This document shows positions 14,720 to 25,500 of a stretch of 36,480 nt of DNA, piece after piece. Source of the DNA: Lentisphaerota bacterium (lineage in GTDB: Bacteria > Verrucomicrobiota > Lentisphaeria > Victivallales > Victivallaceae); the NCBI GenBank assembly GCA_015061805.1, contig SUVV01000021.1, positions 1 to 36,480 on the forward strand, read 5' to 3'. A program made the position numbers and the translations under genes. The first letter of the stretch is position 1, and each line of letters opens with the position of its first letter. The notes below the pieces were generated by a model. It was not told the DNA's origin, made no database searches, and saw only the letters and a program-made list of their open reading frames with translations.

Positions 14720-16306
14720 ATGAATACGCATCTGAATAAAATAATGCCGATGACTACGGCGAATTTCGGTGAGCGGCTTCATCCGCCGCTTCAGACCGGA
14801 GTCATCGATATCGGCGCGCATACGGTGCGGCTGGATATTTACGAAATAAACCGGCAGTGGCAGTTGGAGAAACTCGAAAGCATGTCGCGTCCGTTCAATC
14901 TGGGCGTGGATGTTTTCCGCAACGGTTTTGTCGATGTGGAAAACATCTCCAAACTGGTCGGCGTCGTGGAACTCTACCGGCGCAAGATAGCCGAGTACGG
15001 CAGTCATGAATACCGTATCATCGCCACCAGCGCGGTTCGGGAATCCTTTAACAAAGAGTTGATCGTCGACCGTTTCCGGGAAGCCGGGATGAAACTGGAG
15101 ATCCTTGAAGGTGCCACCGAGGCGACCTTGTCCTACCTTGCCGTCCGGGATACTCTGCCGGGCAGGTTTTCTTCGACTATGGACAACGCTGTGATGCTGA
15201 TCATGGGGTCGGGGTCGCTGTTTGTGATCGGTATCAGCGGCGGCTTGATGCAGTTTTGCGAAGAACTTCCCACCGGAACCATGCGTATCAGCGATTCGGT
15301 CAGCAGCAGTGAACAGCCTTTGCAGCAGTTGCGGGATGCCTTGAAATCACTGCGGATATTGCACCGTCTGGAGGAGGGGATGAAACTGAAATCCAATACT
15401 CCGCTTTCATTGATTCTGGTCGGTAATTCGGCGCGCAAACTTGCCGCGTTGGATGATTCTGCTCCGCGCCGGGAAAATGAGTGGGTGCCGCTCGATGCCA
15501 AAAGGTTTTCCCGGATGATGGAGGAGTGCGAAAACTCCAACCGGAAACTTTTCAAAAAGATGGAGCCGGACGAAGCCGATGAATTGAGTGCGGCGGCAGT
15601 GATCGTGCGGCACTTTTCCAACAACCTCAACTGCAAAGAGATTTTCTGTTCCGGGATGACCACCCGCGGTGCGGTGCTGCGGGATTGGGTGCGGAGCTGC
15701 CGGATACCTGGCATTGAACCATTCCGTGCTGATCTGGCGGCGGTCTGCGGGGCGATCGGCAGGAAGTATGATTTTGATCCGGAACACGCGGCGAATGTTG
15801 CGGCGGTAAGTTCGTTGTTTTTTTCCAAACTGCGATCATTTTTCAGTTTCCCGGAACACACCGGACTGCTGTTGGAGGCGGCATCTTATCTTCACGACAT
15901 CGGGCGTTTTATTGAAGCCAAGCGCCATCACCGTCACTCCTGGTATTTGATCACCCACACCAAACTCCCCGGCTTGACCGCTTCGGAACAGCGCATCGTT
16001 GCCGCCGCCGTGCGCTATCACGGCAGGACGATGCCGCGCGAGAGTCACCCGGAATACGCCGCCTTGTCATCTGACGAAAAGGTGGCAGTGGTGAAACTTG
16101 CCGCGATTCTCCGGGTCGCGGATGCGCTTGACCTGCGTTGCGGCGTGGAATTCCCTCCGGTGAAACTGATGTTGCGGGGCAGGGTACTGACGATCTGTTC
16201 TGATCTGCCGGAGTTGAATTCCCGCAAATATTCGCTCAAGGGTAAAGACGGACTTTTTGAACAGGTCTTCGGCTTGGAAATCAGAATTCAGGGCAGTGAA
16301 ATATGA
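14720..16306 (+). CDS. Ppx/GppA phosphatase family protein with C-terminal HD domain
   Basis: A 528-residue protein. The N-terminal Ppx/GppA (acetate kinase/Hsp70-like) fold starts at TGVIDIGAHTVRLDIYEI and continues with YRIIATSAVRE, LEILEGATEATLSY (conserved Glu) and ELPTGTMRIS. The C-terminal region from about residue 370 has the HD-domain motif YLHDIGRFI, then HHRHSWYLI and AVRYHGR. Family members cleave exopolyphosphate or pppGpp. Two phosphate-binding loops are degenerate: D-I-G-S-N-S reads D-I-G-A-H-T, and the usual D-I-G-G-G-S reads I-M-G-S-G-S. The gene overlaps ppk by 4 nt (ATGA), so it works with polyphosphate kinase in polyphosphate turnover, either as an enzyme or a sensor. Confidence 0.88.
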   Translation: MNTHLNKIMPMTTANFGERLHPPLQTGVIDIGAHTVRLDIYEINRQWQLEKLESMSRPFNLGVDVFRNGFVDVENISKLVGVVELYRRKIAEYGSHEYRIIATSAVRESFNKELIVDRFREAGMKLEILEGATEATLSYLAVRDTLPGRFSSTMDNAVMLIMGSGSLFVIGISGGLMQFCEELPTGTMRISDSVSSSEQPLQQLRDALKSLRILHRLEEGMKLKSNTPLSLILVGNSARKLAALDDSAPRRENEWVPLDAKRFSRMMEECENSNRKLFKKMEPDEADELSAAAVIVRHFSNNLNCKEIFCSGMTTRGAVLRDWVRSCRIPGIEPFRADLAAVCGAIGRKYDFDPEHAANVAAVSSLFFSKLRSFFSFPEHTGLLLEAASYLHDIGRFIEAKRHHRHSWYLITHTKLPGLTASEQRIVAAAVRYHGRTMPRESHPEYAALSSDEKVAVVKLAAILRVADALDLRCGVEFPPVKLMLRGRVLTICSDLPELNSRKYSLKGKDGLFEQVFGLEIRIQGSEI

Positions 16307-18453
16307 AAAAAAATCAGGAATATGACCCGCGTGATTTCATCAGCCGGGAACTGTCATGGATCGACTTCAACTCCCGCGTGCTGGACGAAGCCGCATTCTC
16401 CGCCAACAAACTGCTGGAACGGCTGAAATTCATCTCCATTGTCAGCAGTAATCTGGACGAATTTTTCATGGTTCGTATCGCCGGTCTGCGGCAGTTGACC
16501 GATTCCGGGGAAAACTTTCCTGATCCGGCGGGCAACCGTCCGGGGCGGCAGTTGACATTGGCCCGGGTCAAGATCACCCGTCTGGTGCGGCGGCAGTACA
16601 ATCTGCTGTTGAAAGATATCCTGCCGGAGCTGGAAAAGCACGGCGTTTTTCTGCGCCGTCCGGAAACGCTTCCGGAAGAGCAGCTGGCGCGTTTGCACAA
16701 TTACTTTCAAAACGAGATACTTCCGGTGCTGACGCCGCTTGCGGTTGACCCGGCGCACCCGTTTCCGCTGTTGAATTCCGGCGCCATTGAGATCGCGCTG
16801 GAGTTGAAGCGCAAGAAGCATAAAAACAACACCCGTGCTTTTGTGGAAGTGCCGGAAGTGCTGCCGCGTTTTATTCCGCTCACCGGAATTTCCGGCGCGG
16901 AGGAAAACGAATCGGGATACGCTTCGGCGGGAATGATTGAACTTATTTTGCTTGAAGATCTTATTTCATATTTTATCACAGATTTGTTTCCCGGTTGTGA
17001 AATCGTGGACAAACTGGTGTTCCGCATTACGCGCGACATGGATTTCTCGGTTGAAGACGATGTGATGGACGACCTGCTCAAGACCATTCGCGGCAAGTTG
17101 CTGCAGCGCCGTCAGCGCGAAGCGATCCGTCTGGAGATTTCCGGAGAATCGAGCCGGGGTAAACTTGCCCGCTATCTGATGAAAGAGTTGAAACTTGCGG
17201 CGGAATTCTGTTATCTTCTGCCCGGACCGCTTCATTTGAAACAGTTTATGGAGTTGATCGATCTGGTCAAAAAGCCGGAATTGCTGGAGGAGAAGTGGCA
17301 GCCGCTCACGCCGTCGGTATTCCGGCAGTATTCCACTGTTTTTGAAGCAGTCCGTGCCAGGCGCAACATATTGCTCACTCTGCCGTTCTGCAGTTTTGCT
17401 CCGGTAGTTGACATGCTGGAGCAGGCGGCGGATGATCCGGATGTTCTGGCGATCAAGCAGACCTTGTACCGGGTGAGCGGCAACAGTCCGATTGTCCGGG
17501 CGCTGCAGCGGGCGGCGGAAAACGGCAAACAGGTGACGGTGGTGCTGGAACTCAAGGCGCGCTTTGATGAGAGCAACAACATCGCCTGGGCAAAAGCGCT
17601 GGACAATTCCGGGGCGCATGTTATCTACGGTATTGCCGGGTTGAAAGTTCACAGCAAAGCGCTTCTGATCGTCCGGCGCGAATCCGGCAGTATCCGGCGC
17701 TACGTCCACCTCGGCACAGGTAATTACAATGACCGGACAGCCAAACTTTATACCGACATGGGATTGCTCTCCTGCGACCATGAATTGTGCTGTGACGTGG
17801 CTAATTTCTTCAATTTGCTCTCCGGGTGTTCGGCGCCGCCGGAGCGTTGGAATCAGCTGGTGGTTTCGCCTTTTGATATGCGTAAACACTTTACGATGAT
17901 GATCGAGCGGGAGATCCGGCACCATCTGTCCGGGCATCGCGGCAGGATCATAGCCAAGATGAACAGTCTGGCTGATCCGGGGATGGTGCAATTGCTTCAC
18001 AAGGCGGCGGATGCGGGTGTGGAAATCGATCTGATCATCCGCGGGGTCTGCTGTTTCCGTCCGCGTCCGCGTCAGGAAAACGTGCGTATTTACAGCATCG
18101 TTGACCGTTATCTGGAACACACGCGGATATTCTATTTTGAGAATCTCGGTGACAGCGAATATTACTTGTCCAGTGCTGATTGGATGACCCGCAACCTTGA
18201 CCGGCGCATTGAAACGATGTTTCCGGTGCTGGATGAGGAATCCCGTCAGATCATCCGCGACATACTGTCGTTCCAGTTGGAGGATGAGGATAAGAAACGC
18301 AAACTTCTGCCGACCGGAGCATACACCCGTCCGAAGGTTTCCGAATACGGCGAATTGCGGAGCCAGTCGCGCAGTTACCGTTACTTGAGCCGGATGTATG
18401 AAGATCAGCTTCAGGGGCGTGGGGAAACGTTGAAAGTCTTTTCTGCCAAGTGA
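16303..18453 (+). CDS. ppk1: Polyphosphate kinase 1
   Basis: A 716-residue PPK1. The N-terminal domain begins FISRELSWIDFNSRVLDEA. The catalytic C-terminal domains carry VLELKARFDESNNIAWAKAL and GIAGLKVHSKALLI (autophosphorylated His). They also carry YVHLGTGNYNDRTAKLYTD and a second conserved His in YLEHTRIFYF, followed by YLSSADWMTRNLDRRIE. Length is typical (about 690-720). It makes long-chain polyphosphate from ATP reversibly. It overlaps the ppx/gppA-HD gene (ATGA). No clear terminator follows; the next promoter begins about 110 nt downstream. Confidence 0.97.
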   Translation: MKKNQEYDPRDFISRELSWIDFNSRVLDEAAFSANKLLERLKFISIVSSNLDEFFMVRIAGLRQLTDSGENFPDPAGNRPGRQLTLARVKITRLVRRQYNLLLKDILPELEKHGVFLRRPETLPEEQLARLHNYFQNEILPVLTPLAVDPAHPFPLLNSGAIEIALELKRKKHKNNTRAFVEVPEVLPRFIPLTGISGAEENESGYASAGMIELILLEDLISYFITDLFPGCEIVDKLVFRITRDMDFSVEDDVMDDLLKTIRGKLLQRRQREAIRLEISGESSRGKLARYLMKELKLAAEFCYLLPGPLHLKQFMELIDLVKKPELLEEKWQPLTPSVFRQYSTVFEAVRARRNILLTLPFCSFAPVVDMLEQAADDPDVLAIKQTLYRVSGNSPIVRALQRAAENGKQVTVVLELKARFDESNNIAWAKALDNSGAHVIYGIAGLKVHSKALLIVRRESGSIRRYVHLGTGNYNDRTAKLYTDMGLLSCDHELCCDVANFFNLLSGCSAPPERWNQLVVSPFDMRKHFTMMIEREIRHHLSGHRGRIIAKMNSLADPGMVQLLHKAADAGVEIDLIIRGVCCFRPRPRQENVRIYSIVDRYLEHTRIFYFENLGDSEYYLSSADWMTRNLDRRIETMFPVLDEESRQIIRDILSFQLEDEDKKRKLLPTGAYTRPKVSEYGELRSQSRSYRYLSRMYEDQLQGRGETLKVFSAK

Positions 18454-18560
18454 AGACTTTTTTTCTGTGAAAATTATTGATTTCCCGGAATTTATTTCTG
18501 TTTATCCCTGAAAAAAAATCAAAATAACGGCAAAGTATCCGGAAAAATGCATTTTTCTGC

Positions 18561-18588
18561 TTGCAATTTGCAAAATTTGTGTTATATT
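18561..18588 (+). promoter_or_regulatory. Promoter TTGCAA-N16-TATATT for the small-protein gene
   Basis: TTGCAA at 18561-18566 and TATATT at 18583-18588 have 16-bp spacing. The leader of about 60 nt is purine-rich and ends with AAGGA before the ATG at 18657. Confidence 0.65.
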
Positions 18589-18656
18589 CTTTGATAAGGA
18601 ACTTTAGGGGTGAAGTATTCACCGAAAACCAATCAAAAAAAGAAGGAAAAAGAAAA

Positions 18657-18914
18657 ATGGCAGACAAAAAAGAAATTTACGCAGACGGTATCGGTCAGAT
18701 CCACTTCGCGGGCAACATGGTTCGTTACGACTTCGTGACCCTCCAGCCGGAAGAAGACGGCAAGGCTCCCACTCCGCAGAGCAATGTCCGTATCATCATG
18801 CCGCCGCAGGGATTTCTGGCTGCTTTCAACAGCATGCAGCAGCTGATCGACAAGCTGGTCGAAGCCGGTGTTCTGCAGAAGAACGAAGCCGCCGCTGACG
18901 CGAAAAAGAAGTAA
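18657..18914 (+). CDS. Small conserved-looking protein (DUF3467-like), unknown function
   Basis: An 85-residue protein beginning MADKKEIYADGIGQIHFAGN, with a middle segment VRIIMPPQGFLAAFNSMQQL and a lysine-rich end. The pattern of Y-A-(D/N)-G, a short beta-hairpin, then V-x-I-x-M-P-P-Q and an amphipathic helix resembles DUF3467 proteins; that assignment is tentative. Codons are strongly biased to C-ending, high-expression forms (GGT, GAC, CGT, CTG), and the gene has its own strong promoter and a GGA-rich ribosome binding site, so it is probably abundant. The start at 18657 is chosen by that site; the frame is open farther upstream, but into the promoter. Confidence 0.8.
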   Translation: MADKKEIYADGIGQIHFAGNMVRYDFVTLQPEEDGKAPTPQSNVRIIMPPQGFLAAFNSMQQLIDKLVEAGVLQKNEAAADAKKK

Positions 18915-19003
18915 TTTGATTTGGTTTTGAAGCGAATTCCGGTTCGGCGAGGTGTTTGCCGCCGTGCCGGAAGAAGTTTCATTTTGGAAGCATAGGTCTT
19001 GAG

Positions 19004-19318
19004 ATGACTGACATTGACGTTAGAAACACAGAGTTGAGCATTACGCTTGCGGCGCCGGAATTTGCGGCGGGCGAGTGTATGAGTTCGACTTTGCCGGGAT
19101 ACGCCTCCGGTGCGGTGGAGATCACCGTTGCGGCGGCGGCTGAATCCTTTTGGCGTCTGGTCAGTGAATGCGCGCAGGAAGTCTGGTTTACGGTCAAGTG
19201 CCGTCTGGGATTTCTCGTTCGGGAGTACCGGAGATTGCTCCGGGGGTTTCTGATGCTTTGGGAAATCGTGGCATCGTGTATTGCTCCGGCGCGCCGGGTC
19301 TATGCGTTCCGTTTGTGA
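19004..19318 (+). CDS. Hypothetical protein
   Basis: A 104-residue open frame starting MTDIDVRNTELSITLAAPEF, 89 nt after the 85-aa gene, probably on the same transcript. The second half is rich in aromatic and arginine residues (SFWRLVSECAQEVWF, REYRRLLRGFLMLWEIV) and could be an amphipathic or membrane-associated helix. No family is recognised. The ribosome binding site is modest (AGG about 8 nt upstream). It ends just before a strong terminator hairpin, which supports a real transcription unit ending here. It could be non-conserved. Confidence 0.5.
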   Translation: MTDIDVRNTELSITLAAPEFAAGECMSSTLPGYASGAVEITVAAAAESFWRLVSECAQEVWFTVKCRLGFLVREYRRLLRGFLMLWEIVASCIAPARRVYAFRL

Positions 19319-19364
19319 AACGGGGTGGATTCCTATAATGGAAACTGTTTACGACAAATCAATT

Positions 19365-19422
19365 ACGGCAGAACTCCCACCGGTGGAAAATCTTTCCGCC
19401 AGCGGGAGCTTTGCCGTTTTTT
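19365..19422 (+). terminator. Long intrinsic terminator hairpin
   Basis: ACGGCA (19365-19370) pairs with TGCCGT (19412-19417), CTCCC (19374-19378) with GGGAG (19404-19408), and inner GGTGGAAA (19382-19389) with TTTCCGCC (19393-19400), closing on a 3-nt loop and followed by TTTTTT. This is an unusually long, well-paired stem. It lies 47 nt after the 104-aa frame. A TATAAT at 19334-19339 just upstream raises the possibility that it ends a short independent RNA. Confidence 0.75.
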
Positions 19423-19442
19423 ATATATCAAGGTGAGCAAGA

Positions 19443-19515
19443 TTGAGAGATGTTGAGAGAGTTTGAGAGATTGGAAAAATCTCAAAGCCTCCCAAGATTT
19501 CCCAGAGGTGCTCAA
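19443..19515. repeat. 10-bp-phased TTGAGAGA / CTCAA decamer array upstream of the giant gene
   Basis: Three TTGAGAGA copies start at 19443, 19453 and 19463, exactly 10 bp apart. After a 10-bp spacer, four CTCAA/CCCAA/CCCAG/CTCAA copies start at 19481, 19491, 19501 and 19511, again 10 bp apart but in the opposite orientation. TTTGAGA (19462-19468) and TCTCAAA (19480-19486) can pair as a hairpin. Related decamers recur downstream of the giant gene at 30351-30390 and 30500-30523. The A-rich leader from 19516 to the ATG shows little structure. No -35/-10 pair with good spacing was found, although TATAAA at 19543 is a -10 candidate. Confidence 0.8.
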
Positions 19516-19579
19516 AAAAGAGTGTAACAAATAACAACATATTATAAATATAAACACAAACAAAAAAAGAGGTGAAGTT

Positions 19580-22500
19580 ATGGCTATTTGGTATGTCGGA
19601 TCAAACCAGAAATGCACGACAATTCAAGACGCGATCAAAGAGGCCGCAGAGGGTGACACTATTATTGTCAAAGCAGCGGAATATGCTGTGGAAACTCCTG
19701 AAAAGGTTGTGATTGATAAAGGCGTGACAATTAAGGTTGACGGTGCGGAAAAAGTCACTGTTGATACATTTGTTATTGGAACTTCAGGTGCTTCTGGCTA
19801 TGCTCCTGATATTACTATTGAGGGATTTGCTTTTAAGCCTACCGCAAATACTTCTACCGGTGCTGATTACCCCGGTTATTACGGCATTTTACAGTCAGGT
19901 GGGAGTCCGAAACTGCACAATTTGACTGTAAATAACTGCTCATTTGATTTAAGTGATGTTGAAAAAATAGATGCCAACAATGTGAATTATTCTGCTATTT
20001 TCCTCAGTCACAACTTTTGCCAAATGAATAGTTTGACTGTTACCGGCTGTACTTTTGTCGGCGATTATGATCCGGAAAATCCGGATGATTCGATCGCGCA
20101 GTATGCAATCCGGGCGCAATTTCAGACCAATGTGAATATTTCCGGCAACAAAATCAGTAATTTCAAAGCGAATGCAATTCATGTTGCTCCTCAAGGGCCT
20201 GCTTGGGAAAAATATGTTGAATCCGATTTTGTGATTTCCGGTAATACTATTTCTGACATTGGCAACAGTGCCATCGCTATTCCCGATGTCCAGAACTATC
20301 AGGTTTCAGTCGCGATTACCGGCAATACGATTTCCAATGTCTGCAATATCAAAGGAAATGGTGCTATTCGAGTGTGGGATGGTTCGGTTTACGGTGTTGA
20401 GATCTCCGGTAATGTGATTGAAGATACTCATATCGGTATCAATACCAATGCTCTTCAACTGCATGATGACGCAACCGGTGAATTTGTTGTTTCCGAGAAT
20501 GCTATTGCGGTTATTGACAAGGCTGTTGATGGAAATTTGCAGATTGCCGGTATTGTTGGGACAAATATTCCGGAAGGGGCAGAAAATGCGAATTTGATTG
20601 TAAATGCCTCGGAAGTTCCTGTGAACACTGATACAGCGCGCATCTATGTCAATGCGGCGTGGGGCAATGCCTCTACAGAGGATAAAGTTGTTGTTGGTAA
20701 CAAGGTTTACGTTATCGGCACCAACGCTTTCGCCAGCAGTTTGGAAGCCTTGACCAAAGCCAACGAACTTGGCGGTGCTGTTATCGATATCGACGGCATG
20801 ACTGCTGGTGAAGCCAATTATTTTGCGATTACCAATTCCGGCGATTATACTATTACCGGAGGTAACGGCGAACTCTTTACCCGTTTGGGCGTGACTGGCA
20901 AAAACATCAACCTTACGTTTGAAGATGCTTATTTCCGTCTTGCCTGGTGCTACCGCACTGATGAAACCTCGACCTTTACGGTGAATAATTCTGTGATCGG
21001 TAAAGCCCCTCACTCCAACAGTGCTCCGTGGTTTACTGCCAAACACACTTCCTCACTTATTGAAGATTCCATCTACGGTATCAATCTGGACAACTACACC
21101 GATGAACAGATTTCGGTAATGGCGCGCAGTGCCAGCGAACTTAAAGCTGCGATCGAAGCCGGAACCCAGACCTATGTTCCGTGTGGCAACAACAACAGCG
21201 GTCATCATGTCGGAACTGCTGCAGACCTCACTATTGATGATTCCACCTTCTTCAGTGGCTGGATCAGTGTTATCGACCGTGCTATCGTTGAATTGGACAA
21301 CAGTGTTCTCTACTATGGCGCATCCATCAGTATCGGTGCTGCCCGTGTTGACGGTATCTCGGATGTCAATTTGAACGGTTGGGATGCCCAGACTTCCAAG
21401 TGGTTTTCCAGCACTCCGCTTGCTTCGGCAGACGGTTTCCGTGAAGGCGAAATTGCCACGATGAATGTCACTGACTCTATCGTTCGCAATGTTTTGTGGG
21501 GCAATGGAAACGCCGGCGGCGGCATTATTCAAGTCGGTGGTTCTTATGTGCATGACAATGGTTATGCCGGTGAATGCGCCGGTGTGTTGAATATCACCCG
21601 TTCTGATTTCAGTACCACTCCGGTCAATGACAAAGGCGAAGTTGTTGAGACCAGTAATTCTGACATTGTCGTTGTCAAACACAATGGTACGGTCAATGTG
21701 ATTGATTCCAAATTCACCTCTGGTAAGGTTGAAATCGAAACTGTCGCTGCTACTGAAACCGAACCCGCCAAAGCCGGTTCCTTTAATGTCTCCGGAGAAA
21801 GCACTCTCAATATTGGTAATTTGACTGGAGGTAGTGTTTATGGTAAGGATGTTACCCTGGTCGATTCTAAAATAAGTACAACCGAAACTGATTCAGATTT
21901 CCGAATCATTCGTTTCCTTGGAACGAATAACAAAATTACCGGAAATTCTGAATTCAATGGTGTTATCGGCGTTGGTCATGGCGGCGGTTATACCAAGGAA
22001 AAAGTTTCAGTTACTATTACCGGTGATTTTTCCGGAAGCAATGTCCTCGTAGGAGGAAGTGTTACGGCTGAAAACGGAGAAGTTTTTGACCATCAACTCA
22101 ATATTGGCGATGCTGAAGGTGCAAGAACTACTGCATATTTTGGACAATTGGGTGCTTTTGGTGATGTAATTGTTAATAACGCGGATGTTGATTATCACTA
22201 TACCTTTATCCGTGGTGATTTTACGGTTACTGATAGTTCATTGAAAAACACCAGCGTCAATACCTTTATTGCCGGAGATGCCAACGTTGTTGTTGATAAT
22301 TCCGAGTGGACTATGGGAGGTTATTCCTATCTCGGAAGTTATGGCGATTATATGTACGGCAATGCAAGTCTTACCTTAAACAGTTCTGTTATGACAGTTA
22401 CTGCTAATTTCGGTATTCAGGAGCAGGACGGCAAAAAGGTCGTATTCACTATTAATGAATCTTCCGTCATTGTAAAAACCAAACTGTCGGTTCAGGGTGA

Positions 22501-25500
22501 TGCCGAAATCATTGTTGATGATAAGAGTACAATCACTGCCGCCGATTTAGACATGAAAGCCGGCTCTATTCTGATTAAAGTCACTGATGAACTTGCTTTC
22601 GGTGAAACCGGAGCCAAAAAGATTATCGATGTCAACGGTGACAAGATCGATGATGCCGAACTTGCCAGGATCACGGTCGATAAAGTCGGTTATGTTGCGG
22701 TCAAAGATGCTGAAGGTGATATCGTTCTCAAAAACGCCATGACCGATGTTGAGTCGGCGGATGCTTTGGCAACTGCTCTCAAAGATGAAAAAACCGAGTT
22801 CGTTTACATCAACAGCAAAATCAACGTTGCGGACGAAGAAGGTCTGGATGATTTGATCAACACCAATTACAGTAAACTGATTTTCGGTGCGGCTGGATTG
22901 CTGCTGTGGAACAGCGATCAGGCGGCGTGGCTTACTGACGAATACAAGTATGCTGCCAACATCCTGCTTGCTCCGACTGCAGCCGTGATCGATCCCGGTA
23001 CTGAAGGAAACAGTGTCGAAATCAACTTCACGGATGGAGCAACCGGTATTATTGATGATATCACCGATGCCAATCTTGACCCGGTTGAAAGCGGTGTCGC
23101 TGCTGAGAAACTGGTTGTCAACAGTACCGGTAACGGCGAAATTCGTTCCAACATCACTCTTACTTCTGCTAATATCGAACTGAACAACAACGATGACAGC
23201 AGTGAAGAACTCAAAATTACCGGTGAAATCACCACCGGTGGTGACGTTGTTATCAACAACAAAAACAGTATTGTCGGCGCTGAAGGCGAAGCCGTTCTCA
23301 ACGGCGGCAGCAACGAACACGGTGCCCAGGTTACTGCTTCCAACGTTACCTTGAATAACGATGGTCACGCCAACATCGACTTCACCGCCACCGGCACCGA
23401 AGAAGACAGCGGTATCATCACCATCGTCAACAACAGCAAAAAGACCCTCGAAGGTCAAGCGGAAGGCAAAATTGTCCGTATCGTTGCTTCTGAAAACAAC
23501 GACGGTCATGTCGCCAACTTCACCAGTACCGCTTCGGAATACACCGAAATTGCCGATCAGAGCGTTGAAAACAGCGACTTCGTCGGCAAACTCGTCATTA
23601 CCGGCGACACTGAATTTGTCGGCGAAGAAGCCAGCAGTGTTTCCGTTACTGCCAAAGTTATCAACGGAGCGACTGCAAAGGTTGACAAAGATGCCGTTGT
23701 TAATGTCGGCGAATACCTTTTTGCCGGAGATGAAGCATACAGCGGTTTGCCCAACAGCACCAATGGCGGTATCATTGAAATCAGTGGTACGGTCAATGCC
23801 TCCCAGACCAATTCCAACGCGGATGGTTCGATCATCATTGAAAACGGCGGTACTCTCAATACTCCGATTCTGAATCTTGAAAATGGCAATTTGAGTGATC
23901 GTAATTCCGGTTCTGTAGAAATCAAGGCTGGTGGTACTGTCAGTGCCGCTCAGATCAATCTGATAACCGGTGATGCTGAAATGACAATTGCCGGAGATTT
24001 TAATGTCACAAATAGTCGTGGTTCCGAAACTGGAGTCGCCTTCCTCAACAGTGGTACTGTTACCATCAACGGCGGTAAACTCAATTTTGATATGAGCGAT
24101 CCTGCCAAGGTTGATGTTTCCGGAGATCAGACCGGTCTGGTCAATAGCAAGGACATTATCATCAATGGTGGTGAACTTCTGGTTTACAGCCAAAAAGGTG
24201 TCACCAACAACGGAACTTTCAAAGTCACCGGCGGTGAGGGCGAAACCAAGGCGGTTTCCACCATCGATGCCAATGTTACCGGCAACGCCATTCAGCTTGA
24301 GGGCGGTGTCCTCAAGGATTCCAATATCGCAGGTACTGTCGATGCTTATGGAGTCAGCGATTTCATCGGTACCAACAGTGTAAGTTCGCTTTATATGGGA
24401 TACAATGTTGCGGACAACACTAAAGATGCAACTGTAAATATTACCGGTGAATATGTCGGTACTGTCATTGTCGGTGATGATGATGCCAGCGGAAAGTATG
24501 TCCTTAATATCGGTGAGGCCAATGGAGACCGTACCTACTTCGGAGATAAAACAAACGGTTCTATCCTTAATGTTCACGCCGCTAATGGTACTGCCAATAT
24601 TGTAAATACTGACTATTATCTGCACCAGATTGTTTCTGATGGTACTATCAATGTTACAAACAGTACTTTGAATCTCAAGGGCGTCAGTCAGAATATCAAA
24701 AATGGCGGATCTATCATTCTTGATGGTTCACAATGGTATGGCAGCAATGGATTTAACAGCAATCTCGGTATCGGCAGCTGGAGTTACAATACTTCTGCAA
24801 CAGGCAGTGGTTCATTGACCCTCCGGAATAAATCTTATGCCGAGTTCTATCGCTTAGGCTTGAATGATGCCGGCGAGTACAAAATCAATGCTGTTGTCAA
24901 TGATTCTGAAATCGTTGTTGAAGAAGATACATATATCGGTGCCGGTGCAGAACTTTCACTGGTTTCCGGTACGTTGACCAGCCAGATTGTCAACAATAAA
25001 GGTCAGATTGTTGTTGATGAAAAGAGCAGTTTCATTGTCACCGATACTTTCACCAGTACCGGTACCATCACTGTCAATGTCACCGACGGCTGGAGAGGTT
25101 CCAAAGTCATCCTCGATGCCGCTGTCGGAACCGAAATCGGCGCTGTCGAAGTCGACGCCGCTGACGCCGCTGACGGTCTCAAAGTCAAGTTCGACGAAGC
25201 GACCGGTGACCTCATCGCCTACAACATCGATACCAATACCGCTTATGTTGATGGTAATTGGCCTGATGTGTACAGTCCTGATTATACCTTCGGTGAAGAG
25301 CTCGCTGAAGGCAAGTTCAGTGGCATCAATGCTTTCGGTCACGCCGCCGATGCGATCCGCGAAGCTGCGGTCAATGCCAATATCGGTAAGATCGTTGTCG
25401 ATGAAAATACCTCAACTGAACTCTACGCTTTTGCGGTCAATAACAACATCACCACCGAAAACAAAAACGGTCTGGTCGTCGATCTCGGCAACCACGGTGT

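Noticed and set aside
16966-18120. 384-codon minus-strand frame opposite ppk
   Set aside because: Lies wholly within a clearly coding, motif-bearing ppk gene.
19363-19617. 84-codon minus-strand frame across the 5' region of the giant gene
   Set aside because: It starts inside the giant gene and runs through the A-rich leader and terminator; hydrophobicity comes only from reading poly-A-rich DNA backward.
22547-24625. 692-codon open frame on the minus strand inside the giant gene
   Set aside because: It is the antisense shadow of biased, repetitive codons of the giant gene; it has no ribosome binding site and its composition mirrors the sense strand.
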